DNA of 64,000 bases, taken from NCBI RefSeq assembly GCF_007995215.1, contig NZ_VCDK01000001.1, positions 1-64,000 on the forward strand, given 5' to 3'. The translations under genes were made by a program, and so were the position numbers. Below, in pieces: positions 1-9,619 of the stretch; the first letter of the stretch is position 1, and every line of letters starts with the position of its first letter. The DNA is from Shimia ponticola (GTDB taxonomy: Bacteria; Pseudomonadota; Alphaproteobacteria; Rhodobacterales; Rhodobacteraceae). The notes beneath the pieces are model-generated. The model saw nothing but the letters and a program-made list of their open reading frames with translations, made no database searches and was not told the DNA's origin.

Positions 1-284
1 GGGACAGCAAATTGCTAACTAGAGCCGGTTCGTCCATCAGTTTAAAAGTCTCAGCTATAAGAATCTCTTTCGGACGATGGTTAATATCCGACTTTAGCGT
101 AGGACCCGGGCAGGGCCGGCTCATGCACAAGCCAGCGGAAACCGAGTCGAAGCACTAAGCGAAATGATATCAGACGGATAGCTTGCCTGAAGTTTAACGA
201 GATTCTGGGATGCCCAATCCGACATTACATGGAACCTAGGTGCAGGCGGCCCGTCCAGATAAGTCTTTGATTTATATGGTATAC

Positions 285-359
285 TGGTGCTGCTGGGGAG
301 GATTGAACTCCCGACCTCACCCTTACCAAGGGTGCGCTCTACCACTGAGCTACAGCAGC
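285..359 (-). tRNA. tRNA-Thr (anticodon GGT)
   Basis: Read on the minus strand, this 75-nt stretch folds as a complete cloverleaf. The 7-bp acceptor stem is GCTGCTG/CAGCAGC, the D arm is TAGCTCAGTGGTAGAGC, the anticodon stem CACCC/GGGTG holds loop TTGGTAA with anticodon GGT (Thr), and the T arm contains GTTCAATCC. The discriminator A and the 3' CCA are encoded. The 284 bases to its left hold no gene that I can support. Confidence 0.95.
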
Positions 360-454
360 GCCGGTGTGAGGGGCGGATTAGAGAAAACAGGTGATGGGCG
401 CAAGACTGAATCTGGGTTTCTTGCGACTGAGTGGCAAGCAGGTACTCGACGACG

Positions 455-2707
455 TCAGAAAAGGAAATCGTCCATCGACACCTGATCCAGCGTTAGGTCC
501 CGCAACTCAATGACTTCGCCATCGCCGCTTAGGTCCGGATCCCCCACTGAATAGCCGTATGATGCCATGATCCAGACATCAGAGCCGGATTGGGTAACCT
601 CCAGACGGAACGTCGGGACATCTGACTGCCATCTGTCCGCTGCGTTGATACCATAAGTCTCTGTTTTCCCATCCGCATGCATCCATGTCACCAGAATGGC
701 CCCTTGCGCTGCTCCGAACTGACTGAAGTCGAGGACATCAATCCCCGTTTCGAAATCCGTGATGGCGATGCCAATGTTTGATGGATTGCTGTCTCTGAAT
801 TCATTGCTGAGGAACCGGAATGTATCCGCGCCTGCATCACCAGTCATGGTGGCAGAACGAGACGCAGCGACAAGCGTGTCCTCCCCGTCGCCGCCGAACA
901 GCCTATCGGTGCCGCTGCTTACACCGCTGACCAAAGTGTCATCACCATCACCGCCAAAAAGGAAGCTGCCATTGTTTCCGGCACCGTCCCAGCCATAAAG
1001 CTCATCATCCCCGTCCAGACCATATAGGCTCGTCGAGCCCTCGGTGCCCATGAACCGGTCGTCGCCGTCTGAAAGACGGATAACCCATAGTTCAAAATTT
1101 TCGTATTGGGCGGTTTCAGTGCTGCCGTCTGTGCGGGTTAGCTGAAAGTGGTCACCTGATGCAGTGTCGATGTTGTTAACGCTGGTGAATTCATTGAACG
1201 TATTGAAAAAGATATACAATCCATCCGATCCCTCACCGCCATCCAGCCCATTTGATGATCCGTGAATCCGCACCGTGTCTGCTTCGTCGGTCAGGGTGCC
1301 GGTCAGGTACTCGACATTGTCGAACGTAACATTTGTAAAGTTGGGGTTCGCTGTGGGCGTCGAGTTGACCAGATCGATGTAGAACCCGTTCGACACCGTC
1401 ACGGACCCGAAATCCAATTCAACAAGGTCCAGGCCGTCGCCACCGTCGATGGTGTCGAGCAAATCGACATCCAAAAAGACATCGTTGTCCCCACCGCCGT
1501 TCAGGATGTCCGCGCCAAAGCCGCCTGTGATTGTGTCTTCGCCATCGCCGCCGTTGATCGTGTCCGCGCCTGAGTCCCCTTGAAGGGTGTCATCACCATC
1601 TTCGCCATTCAGCGTGTCGTTGCCGGTCGTGCCGATAAACAGATCGTCGCCGCTGCTGCCGGTCAGATGCAGCTCGTTGAAGCCGCGCACGGTGTAGTTG
1701 AAGCCGCTCCCGTCCGAAAAGTCGGTGCGCGATCCTTGTAGCCCGCCATTGCCGCGGACGGTTGCTTGAGTGACGGTGTTGCCAAGATAGGTCCCTGAAA
1801 AGTCGAAATGGCCAACGTCGTGCCCAAGCCCTGTATCAAGGTCCATGTGTTGGTGGCGGGTGGTCAGGGTATTGTCGCCAGACCCAAAAACGCCGGTGAT
1901 CCACTGAAACACATTGAAGGCAAAATCAGCGTCGTCGCCGGTCTCGATATTGGAGTTGCTCGACGTGCTCGCCAGATCAACAACCAAGGTGTCGATGCCC
2001 GTGCCGCCAATGGCGGTCTCACCGAAATTGTCGATGTAGATGATATCGTTGCCCGCACCGCCGTCCATGTAGTCGACGCCGGTGCCGCCGTTCAGGCTGT
2101 CATTCCCGTCATCGCCATACAGATTGTCCTGTCCCGCGCCCCCCAGAATGGTGTCGTCGTCATCTCCACCATGAATGATGTCGCGGCCGTCTTCGCCGTA
2201 CAGGAAATCGTTGCCGTCGTCGCCGTTCAGGGTGTCGTCGTCATCCCCGCCGGCGATGGTGTCACCTCCCGTGCCGCCGTTCAGCGTGTCACCGCCAGCG
2301 CCGCCGGTCAGGTTGTCCGCGCCGCCGCCACCGTGGAAAATGTCCTGACCACTGCCGCCCACAAACTCATCGCCGTTCACCGTCCCGGTGATTTCAAACC
2401 GGTCCCAGCCGGTCAGCAACAGGAGCTTGCTGATCTGATTGCCAAAGCCGTCGTCGTAAACGACTGTGCCTTTGCCGCCTGTTCCAAGCTCACCGAACAA
2501 CAGCTGCAACCCAATTTCACCCTTTGGACCAGTTCCGCTGTAGTCCAGGATCAATGCACACCCGGCCCCCGGGGCCGCCGCATCATCAAGCAAAAATCCC
2601 AAATCGACATCGCCGCTCAGTAGCGACGGACGAACGATTGTGGCAGCAATAGATGTTGTCTCGGGCATCAATTGGTTGGGCCAACCAACCATGGGTAAAA
2701 GGCTCAT
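455..2707 (-). CDS. RTX-type calcium-binding secreted protein (hemolysin-type repeats)
   Basis: A 750-aa acidic protein with many nonapeptide repeats of the GGxGxDxUx type, such as GGAGGDTLNGGTGGDTIAGG. The repeat blocks lie at roughly residues 110-215, 355-415 and 580-640. These repeats form calcium-binding beta-rolls in RTX proteins exported by type I secretion. There is no N-terminal signal peptide, as expected for that route. The C-terminal part has the usual post-repeat FRF..ITDFETGIDVLDFS segment and ends in hydrophobic residues (DDFLF), consistent with a type I export signal. I see no protease or lipase motif, so the activity is unknown; adhesin, S-layer-like or enzyme are all possible. 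No type I exporter genes are adjacent. Long ORFs on the other strand here are codon-bias shadows of the repeats. Confidence 0.9.
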   Translation of the reverse strand: MSLLPMVGWPNQLMPETTSIAATIVRPSLLSGDVDLGFLLDDAAAPGAGCALILDYSGTGPKGEIGLQLLFGELGTGGKGTVVYDDGFGNQISKLLLLTGWDRFEITGTVNGDEFVGGSGQDIFHGGGGADNLTGGAGGDTLNGGTGGDTIAGGDDDDTLNGDDGNDFLYGEDGRDIIHGGDDDDTILGGAGQDNLYGDDGNDSLNGGTGVDYMDGGAGNDIIYIDNFGETAIGGTGIDTLVVDLASTSSNSNIETGDDADFAFNVFQWITGVFGSGDNTLTTRHQHMDLDTGLGHDVGHFDFSGTYLGNTVTQATVRGNGGLQGSRTDFSDGSGFNYTVRGFNELHLTGSSGDDLFIGTTGNDTLNGEDGDDTLQGDSGADTINGGDGEDTITGGFGADILNGGGDNDVFLDVDLLDTIDGGDGLDLVELDFGSVTVSNGFYIDLVNSTPTANPNFTNVTFDNVEYLTGTLTDEADTVRIHGSSNGLDGGEGSDGLYIFFNTFNEFTSVNNIDTASGDHFQLTRTDGSTETAQYENFELWVIRLSDGDDRFMGTEGSTSLYGLDGDDELYGWDGAGNNGSFLFGGDGDDTLVSGVSSGTDRLFGGDGEDTLVAASRSATMTGDAGADTFRFLSNEFRDSNPSNIGIAITDFETGIDVLDFSQFGAAQGAILVTWMHADGKTETYGINAADRWQSDVPTFRLEVTQSGSDVWIMASYGYSVGDPDLSGDGEVIELRDLTLDQVSMDDFLF

Positions 2708-2872
2708 GAGCGGCGCTCCAAATCTTTACGTACAATCAAATGATGTTCTGAGGGCAGATGAGACCTGTCAATTCGGGCGATCCTGACCTCGCAGCGGGAT
2801 ATGCCCCGCCTGCCGCTCATAGCTGTCCAAGCCTGCTGGACGCTGCATTCGCAAGCGGGTAAGCCCTCTGGC

Positions 2873-3037
2873 ATGGCAGGTCAAAGTTCATCAAAGGGCG
2901 CGGCAAGCAAGGCCAAAGAGACGCGGGAAGAGCGCCTGAAAAAGGCGCTCAAGGCAAATATGGCCCGTCGCAAGGCACAGGCCCGCGCGCGGGCAGAAAA
3001 CGAGACCACGCAAACGAGCGGAAAAGAGGACGAGTAA
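2873..3037 (+). CDS. Small basic hypothetical protein upstream of murA
   Basis: A 54-aa protein, highly charged and rich in Lys, Arg and Ala, with a helical core like [27 protein letters not shown] chose the ATG at 2873 because the residues before it (from 2801) look like non-coding translation. Its stop TAA overlaps the murA start (TAATG), so the two are probably translationally coupled. From memory, small proteins of this type often precede murA in Rhodobacterales. No function is known to me. Confidence 0.7.
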   Translation: MAGQSSSKGAASKAKETREERLKKALKANMARRKAQARARAENETTQTSGKEDE

Positions 3038-4299
3038 TGGATTCGATTGTCGTCAAGGGTGGGGGGGCGCTGTCCGGCGCAATTCCGATTTCAGGGGCCA
3101 AGAACGCGTGTCTGACGCTCATGCCCGCGACGCTTCTGAGCGAGGAACCTCTAACGCTCACGAATGCGCCAAGACTGAGCGACATCGGCACCATGACAGC
3201 TTTGCTTCAATCGCTTGGGGCCGAAGTGGCCTCGATGCAGGATGGGCAAGTGCTGGCAATGTCCTCGCACAAGCTGGATAATCTGACGGCCGAATATGAC
3301 ATCGTGCGCAAGATGCGCGCCTCGATCCTTGTCCTTGGGCCGATGCTGGCGCGGGAAGGTCACGCCGTTGTTTCGCTGCCGGGCGGTTGTGCGATTGGCG
3401 CGCGCCCTGTGGACCTGCACCTGAAGGCGCTTGAGGCGATGGGCGCCACGCTTGATCTGCGCGAGGGCTATGTCCACGCAGAAGCTAAGAATGGTCTGAA
3501 GGGTGGCACCTTTGAGTTTCCGTTTGTGTCTGTCGGCGCGACCGAGAATGCGTTGATGGCTGCGACTTTGGCCAAGGGCACGACCGTTTTGAAAAATGCC
3601 GCGCGCGAGCCGGAAATTGTCGATCTGGCCGATTGCTTGATCCGGATGGGCGCGCAGATTGACGGCGCGGGGACCGAGACAATTACCATTCAAGGTGTTG
3701 ATCGTCTTGGCGGTGCAACGCATCCAGTCGTGGCAGACCGGATCGAACTTGGGACCTACATGCTCGCGCCTGCCGTTGCGGGTGGGTCGGTCGAATTGAT
3801 TGGTGGTCGCCGAGATCTTTTGACCGCTTTCGTCGAAAAGCTGGAAGCAACCGGCGTGAGCGTCGAGGATACAGACGCAGGTTTGCGCGTTACCTCGCAA
3901 GGGCGCGCCAAGGCAGTTGATGTCACCACCGAACCATTCCCCGGCTTTCCTACCGATTTGCAGGCCCAGATGATGGCGTTGATGTGCACTGCCGAGGGTA
4001 CAAGTGTTCTAGAGGAAACGATCTTTGAGAACCGCTTTATGCACGCGCCGGAGTTGGGGCGCATGGGCGCCAAGATCGACGTGCAAGGTGGTACGGCAAC
4101 CGTGACTGGTGTCGAGCAACTGAAAGGGGCCCCTGTGATGGCCACAGACCTTCGCGCGTCGGTGTCTCTAATCCTTGCTGGCCTCGCTGCCGAAGGTGAA
4201 ACGGTCGTCAGCCGCGTTTATCACCTTGATCGTGGCTATGAGCGCTTGGAAGACAAGCTTTCGGCCTGTGGCGCAAGCGTGGAACGGATAAGCAGCTAA
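3037..4299 (+). CDS. murA: UDP-N-acetylglucosamine 1-carboxyvinyltransferase MurA
   Basis: A 420-aa protein of the usual MurA length. It transfers the enolpyruvyl group of PEP to UDP-GlcNAc, the first committed step of peptidoglycan synthesis in the cytoplasm. Visible motifs are the SGAKNA segment with Lys22-Asn23, the catalytic-loop cysteine Cys118 in [15 protein letters not shown] (equivalent to E. coli Cys115), and the [13 protein letters not shown] segment. The active-site Cys also implies the usual fosfomycin target. It overlaps the small gene upstream by one base and the DUF2948 gene downstream by one base (TAATG), so it lies in a tight operon. Confidence 0.97.
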   Translation: MDSIVVKGGGALSGAIPISGAKNACLTLMPATLLSEEPLTLTNAPRLSDIGTMTALLQSLGAEVASMQDGQVLAMSSHKLDNLTAEYDIVRKMRASILVLGPMLAREGHAVVSLPGGCAIGARPVDLHLKALEAMGATLDLREGYVHAEAKNGLKGGTFEFPFVSVGATENALMAATLAKGTTVLKNAAREPEIVDLADCLIRMGAQIDGAGTETITIQGVDRLGGATHPVVADRIELGTYMLAPAVAGGSVELIGGRRDLLTAFVEKLEATGVSVEDTDAGLRVTSQGRAKAVDVTTEPFPGFPTDLQAQMMALMCTAEGTSVLEETIFENRFMHAPELGRMGAKIDVQGGTATVTGVEQLKGAPVMATDLRASVSLILAGLAAEGETVVSRVYHLDRGYERLEDKLSACGASVERISS

Positions 4300-4772
4300 T
4301 GAGTGACGCGAGTTTCGAAGACGGTACGGAAAAGCCCCTGCGGCTTGTGGCGTTTGCGGACGAGGATTTGCAGGTCCTGTCGTCGCTGGCCCAGGACGCC
4401 GTGTTTCCCGCAACGGAAATGTCGTGGCGGCGAAATGATCGGCGGTTTGCAATTCTGCTCAACCGCTTCCGCTGGGAAGACGCGGATGCCGCTGAACGCC
4501 GGTCACGCTCGTTCGAACGGGTCCAGAGCCTTTTGACCATAGAACAGGTGCAAGGCGTGCGGTCACAAGGCGTGTCGCGCGATGCTGATACGGTGTTGTC
4601 ACTTTTGTCGGTGACGTTCGAACCGGGGCCCGATGCCGCCGGGACAGTTATCCTGACGCTCGCGGGTGACGGAGCCATTGCAATTGACGTTGAAGCGCTT
4701 GAGGTCACGTTGCGCGACGTCACGAAACCCTATGTCGCGCCGTCCAAGTCACGGCCGGACCACGAGGTTTGA
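4299..4772 (+). CDS. DUF2948 family protein
   Basis: A 157-aa soluble protein starting at the TAATG overlap with murA. The pattern LRLVAFADEDLQVLSSLAQDAV, then MSWRRNDRRFAILLNRFRWED and a C-terminal IDVEALEVTLRDVTKPY, matches the DUF2948 family, which I remember as sitting between murA and hisD in many alphaproteobacteria. No catalytic motif is visible and the function is unknown. It overlaps the next gene by 4 bp. Confidence 0.82.
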   Translation: MSDASFEDGTEKPLRLVAFADEDLQVLSSLAQDAVFPATEMSWRRNDRRFAILLNRFRWEDADAAERRSRSFERVQSLLTIEQVQGVRSQGVSRDADTVLSLLSVTFEPGPDAAGTVILTLAGDGAIAIDVEALEVTLRDVTKPYVAPSKSRPDHEV

Positions 4773-5278
4773 CATACAGCTATCGGATGCTTGTCGCGGA
4801 CGACCAGCCCGCGTACCGCGCGTTGCGGTTGCTGGGCTTGCGGCTTTATCCCGAAAATTTCCTGTCCTCCCTTGAGGAGGAACAGGACAAGCCCTCTGAC
4901 GAGGATCGCGAAACGCTGTCACAAGGGCTGTCGCGGGGTCTGTTTGATCAAAACCGCACCTTGATTGGGATGTCTTCTTTTGTCCCTGAAACGGCTCAAC
5001 GCGCGGCACACAGGGCCTATATAGGCGGGTTTAACGTGCATCCGGACGCCCAAGGAAAAGGCGCTGCGCAGGCGCTGATGCGCAATCTTGTGGCCGAGGC
5101 GCGCGATCGTGGTGTTTGGCAGCTAGAGCTTTACGTCAACGAGGCCAATGCCCGCGCGCGCAGGTTCTACGAGAAGCATGGATTTCGGGTCGCCGGGACA
5201 CTGCCGAATTCGATCATTGCCGACGCCGGTCCAGAGACCGATTTGTTCATGGTCTGCGATCTGCGGGATAGTAGCTGA
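4769..5278 (+). CDS. GNAT family N-acetyltransferase
   Basis: A 169-aa GNAT acyltransferase. The acetyl-CoA-binding motif A appears as VHPDAQGKGAAQALMRNLVAEA (pattern Q/RxxGxG/A), followed by LELYVNEANARARRFYEKHGF, the usual motif B with the FYEKxGF signature. The substrate cannot be read from sequence. The start is uncertain: TTG at 4769 overlaps the upstream stop (TTGA-type coupling), while ATG at 4787 (MLVADDQPAY) gives a shorter protein that also fits the family. Confidence 0.85.
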   Translation: MTYSYRMLVADDQPAYRALRLLGLRLYPENFLSSLEEEQDKPSDEDRETLSQGLSRGLFDQNRTLIGMSSFVPETAQRAAHRAYIGGFNVHPDAQGKGAAQALMRNLVAEARDRGVWQLELYVNEANARARRFYEKHGFRVAGTLPNSIIADAGPETDLFMVCDLRDSS

Positions 5279-5327
5279 GGCGCGCGTGGCCCTTTCCCTC
5301 GTCGGGTCTAAACGCTAAGTGCGCCAC

Positions 5328-6626
5328 ATGCAGTTTTTGAACACACAAGATGCCGACTTCGAGACCGCCTTTACGGCTGTTCTTGGGGCCAAGCGGGAAG
5401 ATAGTCCTGATGTAGACGCGGTGGTGGCTGACATCATCGCCGACGTGCGTGAGCGTGGGGATCAGGCCGTCATCGACCTGACGACCCGCTTTGACCGGCT
5501 TGATTTGACGCCCGAAACCTTGGCGTTCTCACCTGATGAGATCGCAGAGCACGTGGCCAAGGTCTCTGACGCAGAGCGGCAGGCGCTTGAACTCGCAGCT
5601 GAGCGCATCCGCGCCTATCATGAACGCCAACTTCCAGCCGACGCCATGTGGACCGATGATATCGGTGCGCGTCTGGGCTGGCGTTGGACAGCTGTCAGCG
5701 CGGCAGGGCTTTATGTGCCGGGTGGGCTGGCAAGCTATCCGTCTTCGGTTTTGATGAATGCGATTCCGGCCAAGGTGGCGGGGGTCCAGCGGTTGGCGAT
5801 CACCGTGCCGACGCCTGATGGTGTCGTGAACCCTTTGGTTCTATTGGCGGCACAGCTTGCAGGTGTGGACGAGGTCTATCGTATCGGGGGCGCGCAGGCT
5901 GTTGCGGCGCTGGCCTATGGGACAGACAGCATCGCTCCGGTCGACAAGATCACGGGTCCCGGCAACGCCTTTGTTGCCGCGGCAAAGCGCCGAGTGTTCG
6001 GTAAGGTCGGCATCGACATGATTGCCGGTCCGTCGGAAATCCTTGTGATTGCGGATGCCGATAACGACCCGGCATGGATTGCCACTGATTTGCTCAGCCA
6101 AGCAGAACACGACGAAAGCGCGCAATCCATCCTCATCACAACGGATGCCGCGTTTGGTCAGGCGGTTGCCCAAGAGGTGGATCGCCAGCTCAAGACCCTT
6201 GAGCGCGCGGCAATTGCGGGCCCCTCGTGGCAGGACTACGGGGCGGTGATCACGGTGCGTGACCTCGCCGAGGCTGTGGTGCTGAGCGATCGGATCGCGC
6301 CTGAACACCTCGAACTTTGCGTGGCCGAACCAGAGGCCCTGGCAGATCAGATCACTCATGCGGGCGCGATCTTTATCGGCGCTTGGACGCCGGAGGCTAT
6401 TGGCGACTATATCGGCGGACCGAACCACGTGCTGCCAACGGCGCGTTCCGCGCGGTTCTCGTCCGGCTTGTCTGTTCTGGATTTCATGAAGCGCACGACG
6501 CTGGCCCAGATGACACCTGAGGCGCTGAAGGCCATCGGTCCGGCTGCAGAAACGCTGGCGACGTCGGAGAGCCTTGAAGCGCACGGTCTGAGTGTGCGTG
6601 CGCGATTGGATCGTTTGAACGAATGA
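5328..6626 (+). CDS. hisD: Histidinol dehydrogenase HisD
   Basis: A protein of about 432 aa matching the usual HisD length. It is the zinc- and NAD-dependent enzyme that oxidises L-histidinol to L-histidine in two steps. Visible signatures are VPGGLASYPSSVLMNAIPAKVAG, KITGPGNAFVAAAKR (family signature), the metal-site region DLLSQAEHDESAQ with conserved Gln and His, APEHLEL and GGPNHVLPT. I prefer the ATG at 5328 over the in-frame GTG at 5319. No other his genes are adjacent. Its stop overlaps the next start (ATGA). Confidence 0.96.
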   Translation: MQFLNTQDADFETAFTAVLGAKREDSPDVDAVVADIIADVRERGDQAVIDLTTRFDRLDLTPETLAFSPDEIAEHVAKVSDAERQALELAAERIRAYHERQLPADAMWTDDIGARLGWRWTAVSAAGLYVPGGLASYPSSVLMNAIPAKVAGVQRLAITVPTPDGVVNPLVLLAAQLAGVDEVYRIGGAQAVAALAYGTDSIAPVDKITGPGNAFVAAAKRRVFGKVGIDMIAGPSEILVIADADNDPAWIATDLLSQAEHDESAQSILITTDAAFGQAVAQEVDRQLKTLERAAIAGPSWQDYGAVITVRDLAEAVVLSDRIAPEHLELCVAEPEALADQITHAGAIFIGAWTPEAIGDYIGGPNHVLPTARSARFSSGLSVLDFMKRTTLAQMTPEALKAIGPAAETLATSESLEAHGLSVRARLDRLNE

Positions 6627-7429
6627 CCATGGTGGTTCGGCGATGGGCCATGGCAATGATCCTGTCGGTCGTGGCAGTTGCCGAAGCGCACGCAGACAAC
6701 GCCATCGTTGAAATGCCAGCCTTGCAGGTCCCATTTGATGATCTGGGCCAACAGGGCGTCATTGTTGTACGCATTCCGGCCACTGGTCAGTACGTCACCA
6801 ATGATGCAGAGCGCGCGGTCACGCGGTTCTTTCCGGCGTCGACCTTCAAGGTTGCGAATACGCTGATTGCCTTGGAAACCGGCGCGGTCGGGTCAGTGGA
6901 TGAGGTCATCCCCTTTGGCGGGCGGCTGCAACCCGTGAAGGCGTGGGAACAAGACATGTCGCTGCGCGACGCGCTGCCGATCTCGAATGTGGCCATCTTT
7001 CAGACCGTCGCCAGACGCGTCGGCGCAGATGCCTATCAGGTTTGGCTTGATGGTCTTGGCTATGGCTCTGCTGAGGTCGGCCAGGATGTCACGCGGTTCT
7101 GGTTGCGAGGCCCCCTCGCGATCAGCGCTGTCGAGCAGGTGACCTTCCTGGATGCTCTGGCGCAAGGCAGCCTTGAGGCATCTGCACAATCACAGGCGTC
7201 CACCCGCGAGATCATGCGCGTCGAAGCGCGGGGCGACCGGGCTCTCTACGCCAAGTCCGGTTGGACGACGGCACCGAACCCAGATATCGGGTGGTATGTG
7301 GGGTGGGTAGAAGCCCCTGATTTCAAAGCGCCATTCGCGCTTAACATCGATACGCGAAGCCGTGCCGACCTGCCGTTGCGGGAACAGCTTAGCAAAGAGG
7401 TGCTTGCGGCTCTTGAACTATACAAATGA
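6623..7429 (+). CDS. Class D beta-lactamase / penicillin-binding transpeptidase-like protein
   Basis: A 268-aa secreted protein with an N-terminal signal peptide (cleavage likely near ...AEAHADNA). All class D motifs are present in order: S73-T-F-K76 (nucleophile and carboxylatable Lys), S121-N-V, YGS at 147-149 (usually YGN), Trp160 and K211-S-G-W. The length fits OXA-type enzymes. It starts at ATGA inside the hisD stop; ATG at 6629 is an alternative start. Whether it hydrolyses beta-lactams or works on cell-wall peptides cannot be told from sequence. Its place behind hisD in a core block suggests a resident chromosomal gene and not acquired resistance. Confidence 0.87.
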   Translation: MTMVVRRWAMAMILSVVAVAEAHADNAIVEMPALQVPFDDLGQQGVIVVRIPATGQYVTNDAERAVTRFFPASTFKVANTLIALETGAVGSVDEVIPFGGRLQPVKAWEQDMSLRDALPISNVAIFQTVARRVGADAYQVWLDGLGYGSAEVGQDVTRFWLRGPLAISAVEQVTFLDALAQGSLEASAQSQASTREIMRVEARGDRALYAKSGWTTAPNPDIGWYVGWVEAPDFKAPFALNIDTRSRADLPLREQLSKEVLAALELYK

Positions 7430-7535
7430 CGCAAGCTGCGCGGGTCGCTGTGGTAGAAATACGGCGGTTTTTGCCAATCCAGAGTGGGCAGACTGGCACA
7501 AAAGCCGCATTTCGCGTTGGGTAACGAGGAACTAA

Positions 7536-7551
7536 GGAGGGAAGCACCTCC
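7536..7551 (+). promoter_or_regulatory. Possible hairpin over the ribosome binding site of the UPF0262 gene
   Basis: The Shine-Dalgarno-like GGAGG (7536-7540) can pair with CCTCC (7547-7551) just before the ATG at 7555. Such pairing would hide the ribosome site. The stem is only 5 bp, so it may be chance. Confidence 0.35.
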
Positions 7552-7554
7552 CTT

Positions 7555-8049
7555 ATGCCGAAAAAAACCATGAGCTATATTTCCAAAATCGAACTCGACG
7601 ACGCGAACCTTCCGCCACCGACGCCGGAAATCGAACAAGAGCGGAAAGTCGCGATTTTCGATCTGCTTGAGGAAAACAGCTTTTCCTTGCCGGAACGCGA
7701 TGACCGGCCTGTGCCGAGCGGACCGTATCGGCTGGATCTGTCGATCCGGGATAAACGGCTTGTCTTTGACGTGATGACCGAGGCCGAAGAGCAGGTCGGT
7801 GAATTTCATCTGAGCCTTGGACCATTCCGCCAAGTCGTCAAAGACTATTTTCAGATTTGCGCGAGCTACTTCGAAGCGGTCAAGACACTGCCGCCAAGCC
7901 AGATCGAGACGATCGATATGGCGCGTCGCGGTATCCACAACGAAGGTGCCAACGTTCTGATTGAACGCCTCGAAGGCAAGGCCGATGTCGATCATGATAC
8001 CGCACGCCGCCTGTTCACACTGATCTGTGTTCTGCATTTCGGGGGCTGA
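7555..8049 (+). CDS. UPF0262 family protein
   Basis: A 164-aa cytoplasmic protein. The string PPTPEIEQERKVAIFDLLEEN, then GPYRLDLSIRDKRLVFDV and DMARRGIHNEGANVLIERL, identifies the UPF0262 family, which is conserved in alphaproteobacteria and of unknown role. Homologues tend to begin near MSxISxIxLDD, which is ATG 7570 here. ATG 7555 is better placed for the GGAGG at 7536-7540. The low-molecular-weight phosphatase gene follows 6 bp after the stop. Confidence 0.88.
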   Translation: MPKKTMSYISKIELDDANLPPPTPEIEQERKVAIFDLLEENSFSLPERDDRPVPSGPYRLDLSIRDKRLVFDVMTEAEEQVGEFHLSLGPFRQVVKDYFQICASYFEAVKTLPPSQIETIDMARRGIHNEGANVLIERLEGKADVDHDTARRLFTLICVLHFGG

Positions 8050-8054
8050 AGCAC

Positions 8055-8510
8055 TTGGCTGAGCCGCTTCCGCAATCTGTTCTGTTCTGCTGCGACCACA
8101 ACGCAGTCAGGTCCCCGATGGCCGAAGGGATCATGAAGAAGCTGTACGGTATGGAAACCTACGTACAGTCCGCCGGCGTTCGGAATGACCTGGAGATTGA
8201 CGGCTTTTCCATCGCCGTCTGCCAGGAGATCGACGTAGAGCTACAGAGGCACCGGTCGCGCAGCTTTGACGAGATGGAAGAATGGGGGGATGACCTGTCG
8301 TCGTTTGATGTGGTCATCGCATTGTCACCTGCCTCTCAGAGGCGCGCACTCGAATTGACCCGGTACTATTCGCTGACGGTTGAATACTGGCCAATTCTTG
8401 ATCCGACCGGCTTGGGTGAAAGCCGTGCGGACCGGCTTGTCTCTTACCGGCAGGCGCGAGACCAGATCATCGGGCGTCTCCAAGACAAATGGGGTCCTGG
8501 CGCACTTTAG
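8055..8510 (+). CDS. Low-molecular-weight protein-tyrosine-phosphatase-like protein
   Basis: A 151-aa protein of the LMW phosphatase/arsenate reductase fold. The P-loop C13-x5-R19-S near the N-terminus (CDHNAVRSPMAEG) and the general-acid aspartate in PILDPTG near residue 114 are both present, so it is likely an active phosphatase. The start is TTG at 8055, 6 bp after the UPF0262 stop, suggesting co-transcription. Bases 8511-8765 downstream hold no gene I can support. Confidence 0.85.
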   Translation: MAEPLPQSVLFCCDHNAVRSPMAEGIMKKLYGMETYVQSAGVRNDLEIDGFSIAVCQEIDVELQRHRSRSFDEMEEWGDDLSSFDVVIALSPASQRRALELTRYYSLTVEYWPILDPTGLGESRADRLVSYRQARDQIIGRLQDKWGPGAL

Positions 8511-8778
8511 ATCGGATGGGTGTGAACCGGGACGACCCGGCTTTGAAGTAACTCTGTTCGGTTCGTGGCCAGGTCGGGCTGCGGACAGGCGTCGACGCGA
8601 TATTCATGCCCGGTTGCCGTCGCTCTCTCAGAAGTTGGTTTTCAATGCTCGCCGGAAGCCGAACGAGCGGTTGGGACTGCAGGTTTAGGTTGTAAATCGT
8701 TCAAGTATCGCAAGAATTTCTTCGAAATTGGATTCGGCTCGCATAGCGTGACCGAGAACTTTTTCAGAGGAGGCAGTC

Positions 8779-9570
8779 TTGCTAGCAAGCTCAGTTTACC
8801 AATATTTCCACCACTCAACTCTTCGGGCCGCACGCACGAGTATTCTTCTTGTTGCGGCAGCAATTGGCGGCGCTACTGGGGTGCAAGCGGCCGACACGCT
8901 GGACACCGTTGAGCAGCGCGGTTCCTTGGTGATCGGCTCGGACATACCCTATGGCGTCATGCAATTCTTTGATGATCAAGGAAATCCGGCGGGGATTGAT
9001 ATCGACATCGCGCGGCGCATCGCAACGGACATGGGCGTCGAGCTTTCGGTCGAAACCATGCCGTTCGACGAGCTGTTCCAAGCTTTGAAAGATGGCAAGG
9101 TCGATGCCTTGTTGTCTGCGGTGACGATCACACCTGAACGGCAAGAAACCATGGCGTTCAGTGTGCCTTATCTGGATGCCGGGATGTCGATTGCTGTTGC
9201 GTCTGAGAACACAACGATTTCCAGCACGGCTGACCTGTCGGATAAAAGAGTTGGTGTTTTGTCAGGGACAATCGGCGAAGAGCTGATGCAGAAATCAGAC
9301 TTCATCAATTCCGATCTCTTGGTTGCTTACAAAAACAACGACGAACGGTTGGCGGACCTACTAGCAGGTGAAATCGACGCCGCTGTTGTGCATTTCCTGT
9401 CGGGCGCCGTTCCGGGCATTCGGACGTTGGAGCCGCCTTTGACACAATCCTTCTATGGGGTTGTCACAAGGCTCGAGGATGAGGCGTTCTTGGACGCCAT
9501 CAACACGACACTGCGCGACATGCAAAAAGACGGGGAGATCCGCGAGATAGTCCAGCAATACGTGGAATAG
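8779..9570 (+). CDS. Family 3 extracellular solute-binding protein
   Basis: A 263-aa periplasmic binding protein of the amino-acid ABC (PBPb) type. It has a signal peptide ending near GVQAAD, then the lobe pattern LVIGSDIPYGVMQFFDDQGNPAGIDIDIARRIA, PFDELFQALKDGKVDALLSAVTITPER and a closing REIVQQYVE. The start is TTG at 8779 behind a strong AGAGGAGG (8766-8773). No permease or ATPase follows. The next gene, 49 bp on, is a sensor kinase, so this protein may deliver a ligand signal to that kinase; this is an inference from position. Confidence 0.85.
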   Translation: MLASSVYQYFHHSTLRAARTSILLVAAAIGGATGVQAADTLDTVEQRGSLVIGSDIPYGVMQFFDDQGNPAGIDIDIARRIATDMGVELSVETMPFDELFQALKDGKVDALLSAVTITPERQETMAFSVPYLDAGMSIAVASENTTISSTADLSDKRVGVLSGTIGEELMQKSDFINSDLLVAYKNNDERLADLLAGEIDAAVVHFLSGAVPGIRTLEPPLTQSFYGVVTRLEDEAFLDAINTTLRDMQKDGEIREIVQQYVE

Positions 9571-9619
9571 AAAGGTGCGAACGGGGACGCTCTAGAGCGA
9601 GTCAACCCGTTCAAAACAC

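Noticed and set aside
1808-2623. 271-codon plus-strand frame opposite the RTX gene
   Set aside because: It mirrors the repeated GGxGxD codons; the RTX frame is clearly the coding one.
5841-6734. 297-codon minus-strand frame opposite hisD
   Set aside because: Its residues show no protein-like pattern and hisD is certain on the other strand.
7246-8037. 263-codon minus-strand frame opposite the beta-lactamase and UPF0262 genes
   Set aside because: Spans two recognised genes and lacks any family pattern.
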